In this document: piece by piece, positions 63,101 through 64,000 of the stretch
Layout: every line of letters starts with the position of its first letter
How positions within the stretch are numbered: position 1 is the stretch's first letter
Assembly: GCF_900109755.1 (NCBI RefSeq)
Contig: NZ_FOAR01000011.1
Span: 101,335-165,334, forward strand
Length of the DNA stretch: 64,000 nt
Source: Pseudomonas agarici
GTDB lineage: Bacteria > Pseudomonadota > Gammaproteobacteria > Pseudomonadales > Pseudomonadaceae
Direction: 5' to 3'
Notes under the pieces: generated by a model
Databases searched by the model: none
Seen by the model: the letters and a program-made list of their open reading frames with translations, nothing else
What the model was told of the DNA's origin: nothing
Program-made: the position numbers and the translations under genes

Positions 63101-63578
63101 GATAGACCTGGTACTGGTCGAATAGGTCGGCCAAGCGCTCAGCCAACTGGTAGCGTTTGCGCAGGTCGCTGTCATGGGTCAGGAAACGTTGCAGTGGTTC
63201 GAAGTGCGGCTGATCAATCAGTTCCGGTAGCAGGCGCATCAGCCGCCAGGTCAGCGGGTCTTTGTCGAGCAGCGACTTGGCCGGGATCTCATCACGGCCC
63301 AGGACCATGCGGTAGAGCTGCCACATGAAGGTACCGGGCAATTGCACATCGATGGCGGCGGCGATGCCGCAGCCTCCCAAATCGTCGGCCTCGGCGTCTT
63401 CGGCCAGGGCCAGTTTCAGCCACTGGGCGATACCGTTGCTCTGGACCAGGGCGATTTCATTCTCAAGGGGACCCAAGGGGTAACGCCGCATCACGTTGAT
63501 CACTAGGCTGCGCAGTTCTTCAGGGCTGTTGCTCTGGACAACCATGAAGGCAGGGTTGAGTGACGTCGCGTCCGGCAT
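60120..63578 (-). CDS. recC: RecC, exodeoxyribonuclease V gamma subunit
   Basis: 1152 residues from the ATG at 63578 (AAGGAAG upstream). It begins with FMVVQSNSPEELRSLVINVM, contains QYQVYRADWLEDWARGSHQL, and VFGISSLPAQTLEALAGLAR and LVCLLGMNDGDYPRAQPPLD, all RecC landmarks, and recognises Chi. First gene of recC-recB-recD, reading away from the rRNA operon, whose terminator lies just upstream. Confidence 0.95.
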   Translation of the reverse strand: MPDATSLNPAFMVVQSNSPEELRSLVINVMRRYPLGPLENEIALVQSNGIAQWLKLALAEDAEADDLGGCGIAAAIDVQLPGTFMWQLYRMVLGRDEIPAKSLLDKDPLTWRLMRLLPELIDQPHFEPLQRFLTHDSDLRKRYQLAERLADLFDQYQVYRADWLEDWARGSHQLRGGRGEIKPLSPANCWQAELWRALLLDVGSAGMAQSRAGVHQRFIERINTLTVAPAGLPARVIVFGISSLPAQTLEALAGLARFSQVLLCVHNPCRHHWADIVADKDLLRNQYKRQSRKASMPLALDPETLHQHAHPLLAAWGKQGRDYINLLDSYDDPNSYRAAFRDGRIDLFSENMPTTLLNQLQDDILELRPLGETRELWPAVELGQDRSIRFEIAHSAQREVEILHDQLLDRFSANPDLRPRDVIVMVPDIDSYAPLIRAVFGQLERNDPRFIPFTLADQGQRGRDPLLIAVEHLLKLPDSRFPVSEILDLLDVPALRARFNIDERDLPTLHRWIEGAGIRWGLNARQRADLGLPGELEQNSWRFGSRRMLLGYAVGSGDGCEGIEPYDEIGGLDAALIGPLIALLDALEIAHREFSEPARPQQWGERLQALIQLFFQAGTEHDDYLLIQLEQLRATWLETCEAVELREELPLTVVREAWLAGLDQGRLSQRFLTGAVNFCTLMPMRAIPFKLVCLLGMNDGDYPRAQPPLDFDLMGSDYRPGDRSRREDDRYLLLEALLSAREQLYISWIGRSIRDNSERPASVLIGQLRDHIASGWRLPDANGEHLLAALTQEHPLQPFSARYFLDDDSRLFSYAREWQPLHEPRGPGQTIGELADYHQEEPLTLAQLQDFLRNPVRHFFSQRLKVFFESAQAPLADEEPFVLDALQRYNLSDSLLGAALMHADHPEQALWRQARRLQGSGLLPMAGFGELLQHELIEPLPELLQRYQQLLMLWPSPVTRSVPVSVDTSGVRLEGWLAGLHQRGDGGYLAVTTIANSIGSLKTRKWHRLTKPWIEHLVACACDLSMTTALVASDDTLLLPPFEAERAEAILGELLLAWRAGMRRPLPVAVKSAFAWLSQPDPRKADAAARKVYDGDGINSAGERRESAALARQFADYDALIASEEFEGWCETLYRPLLEAPWRSLAIEEARP

Positions 63579-63646
63579 GCCGACTTCCTTGGAAAATTCA
63601 AAACGAAAGCGGGACTTTAGCACCTCTGGCCCGCTCAAAGTTTCGC

Positions 63647-63689
63647 GCATAAAAAACAAAACCCCTATCTGCTGAGCAGATAGGGGTTT
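63647..63689 (-). terminator. Strong rho-independent terminator of the rRNA operon
   Basis: Perfect inverted repeat of 15-base arms (63659-63673 and 63675-63689, AAACCCCTATCTGCT / AGCAGATAGGGGTTT). On the minus strand it is followed by TTTTGTTTTTT. It separates the 5S gene from recC. Confidence 0.92.
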
Positions 63690-63698
63690 CGGAATTCA

Positions 63699-63815
63699 AT
63701 CTTGACGATGACCTACTCTCACATGGGGAAACCCCACACTACCATCGGCGATGCATCGTTTCACTGCTGAGTTCGGGATGGGATCAGGTGGTTCCAATGC
63801 TCTATGGTCGTCAAG
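63699..63815 (-). rRNA. rrf: 5S ribosomal RNA
   Basis: About 117 bases on the minus strand, with the highly conserved Pseudomonas 5S core (GACGACCATAGAGCATTGGA and ATCCCATCCCGAACTCAGCA) and the paired ends TTCTTGACGACC / GGTCATCGTCAAGAT. Exact ends are uncertain by a few bases. Confidence 0.97.
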
Positions 63816-63982
63816 AAATTCGGGTACCGAGTCGTGGCCATCGGCCGCGCTTCAGCAAATCGGGTATGTGATCAGGTATTTTCGATGCGAATCAGCACAA
63901 ACTTTCGGTTCGTTTCGTCTTCACACCCCGCAATCTGCTCTCTGGCCCTCAGGCTCAAGTTCACAAATTGCTTGGGTGTTAT

Positions 63983-64000
63983 AGGGTCAAGCCTCACGGG
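63983..64000 (-). rRNA. rrl: 3' end of 23S ribosomal RNA (cut by window edge)
   Basis: The last bases read CCCGTGAGGCTTGACC on the minus strand, the conserved 3' terminus of 23S rRNA. The 167 bases to the 5S gene are the 23S-5S spacer and hold no tRNA. Confidence 0.85.

Noticed and set aside
1..64000. CRISPR arrays, tRNA genes, prophage or attachment-site repeats
   Set aside because: None seen; no regularly spaced repeats, no cloverleaf-like sequence near the rRNA genes, and no integrase gene at either T3SS edge.

Overview
This window is chromosomal DNA of a Pseudomonas of the P. fluorescens complex. The evidence is the high-GC Pseudomonas-style coding, a typical Pseudomonas 5S rRNA, and yfiRNB, recCBD, polB and mmsAB loci of Pseudomonas type. 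Its centre (about 15.5-43.3 kb) is a complete Hrp1-type type III secretion system (T3SS), laid out like the P. syringae hrp/hrc cluster and the rsp/rsc clusters of plant-associated P. fluorescens.

Left flank (1-11.4 kb): a truncated AtoE-like short-chain fatty acid transporter, a class III CoA-transferase and a LysR regulator (minus strand) face a CitE-like lyase, a metal-dependent amidohydrolase and a secreted MmgE/PrpD-family protein (plus strand). This looks like a catabolic module for a C4-C5 hydroxy- or dicarboxylic acid. A lipoprotein gamma-glutamyltransferase and an HBM-type chemoreceptor follow.

Effector outpost (11.5-13.4 kb): an hrp box drives a 453-residue protein with a transglutaminase/cysteine-protease-like Cys-His-Asp arrangement and an Arg/Pro-rich tail, followed by a CesT-type chaperone. 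A nucleotide-sugar-epimerase-like gene and a second LysR separate it from the main cluster.

T3SS core: hrpK, a lytic transglycosylase and a HopAA1-family effector form one operon (minus). hrpL (ECF sigma, behind a sigma-54-type promoter) is divergent from hrpJ-hrcV-hrpQ-hrcN-hrpO-hrpP-hrcQa-hrcQb-hrcR-hrcS-hrcT-hrcU (plus). A tandem chaperone plus effector cassette sits between hrcU and hrpV. Then, on the minus strand, come hrpA-hrpZ-hrpB-hrcJ-hrpD-hrpE, hrpF-hrpG-hrcC-hrpT-hrpV, and hrpS. I read six hrp boxes. Five lie in front of recognised operons. The sixth (42948-42976) is an orphan in AT-rich DNA at the right edge and points at a small unrecognised ORF. The logic I infer is HrpS plus sigma-54 -> hrpL -> hrp-box operons, with HrpV and HrpG as the brake and anti-brake on HrpS. 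No hrpR is present here.

Right flank (43.3-64 kb): DNA polymerase II, a phosphoribosyltransferase-HAD fusion, mmsAB with a divergent LysR, a HigBA-like toxin-antitoxin pair whose toxin has an internal deletion, an IS3-type transposase remnant, the yfiR-yfiN-yfiB c-di-GMP module, recD-recB-recC, and the end of an rRNA operon (5S and the last bases of 23S).
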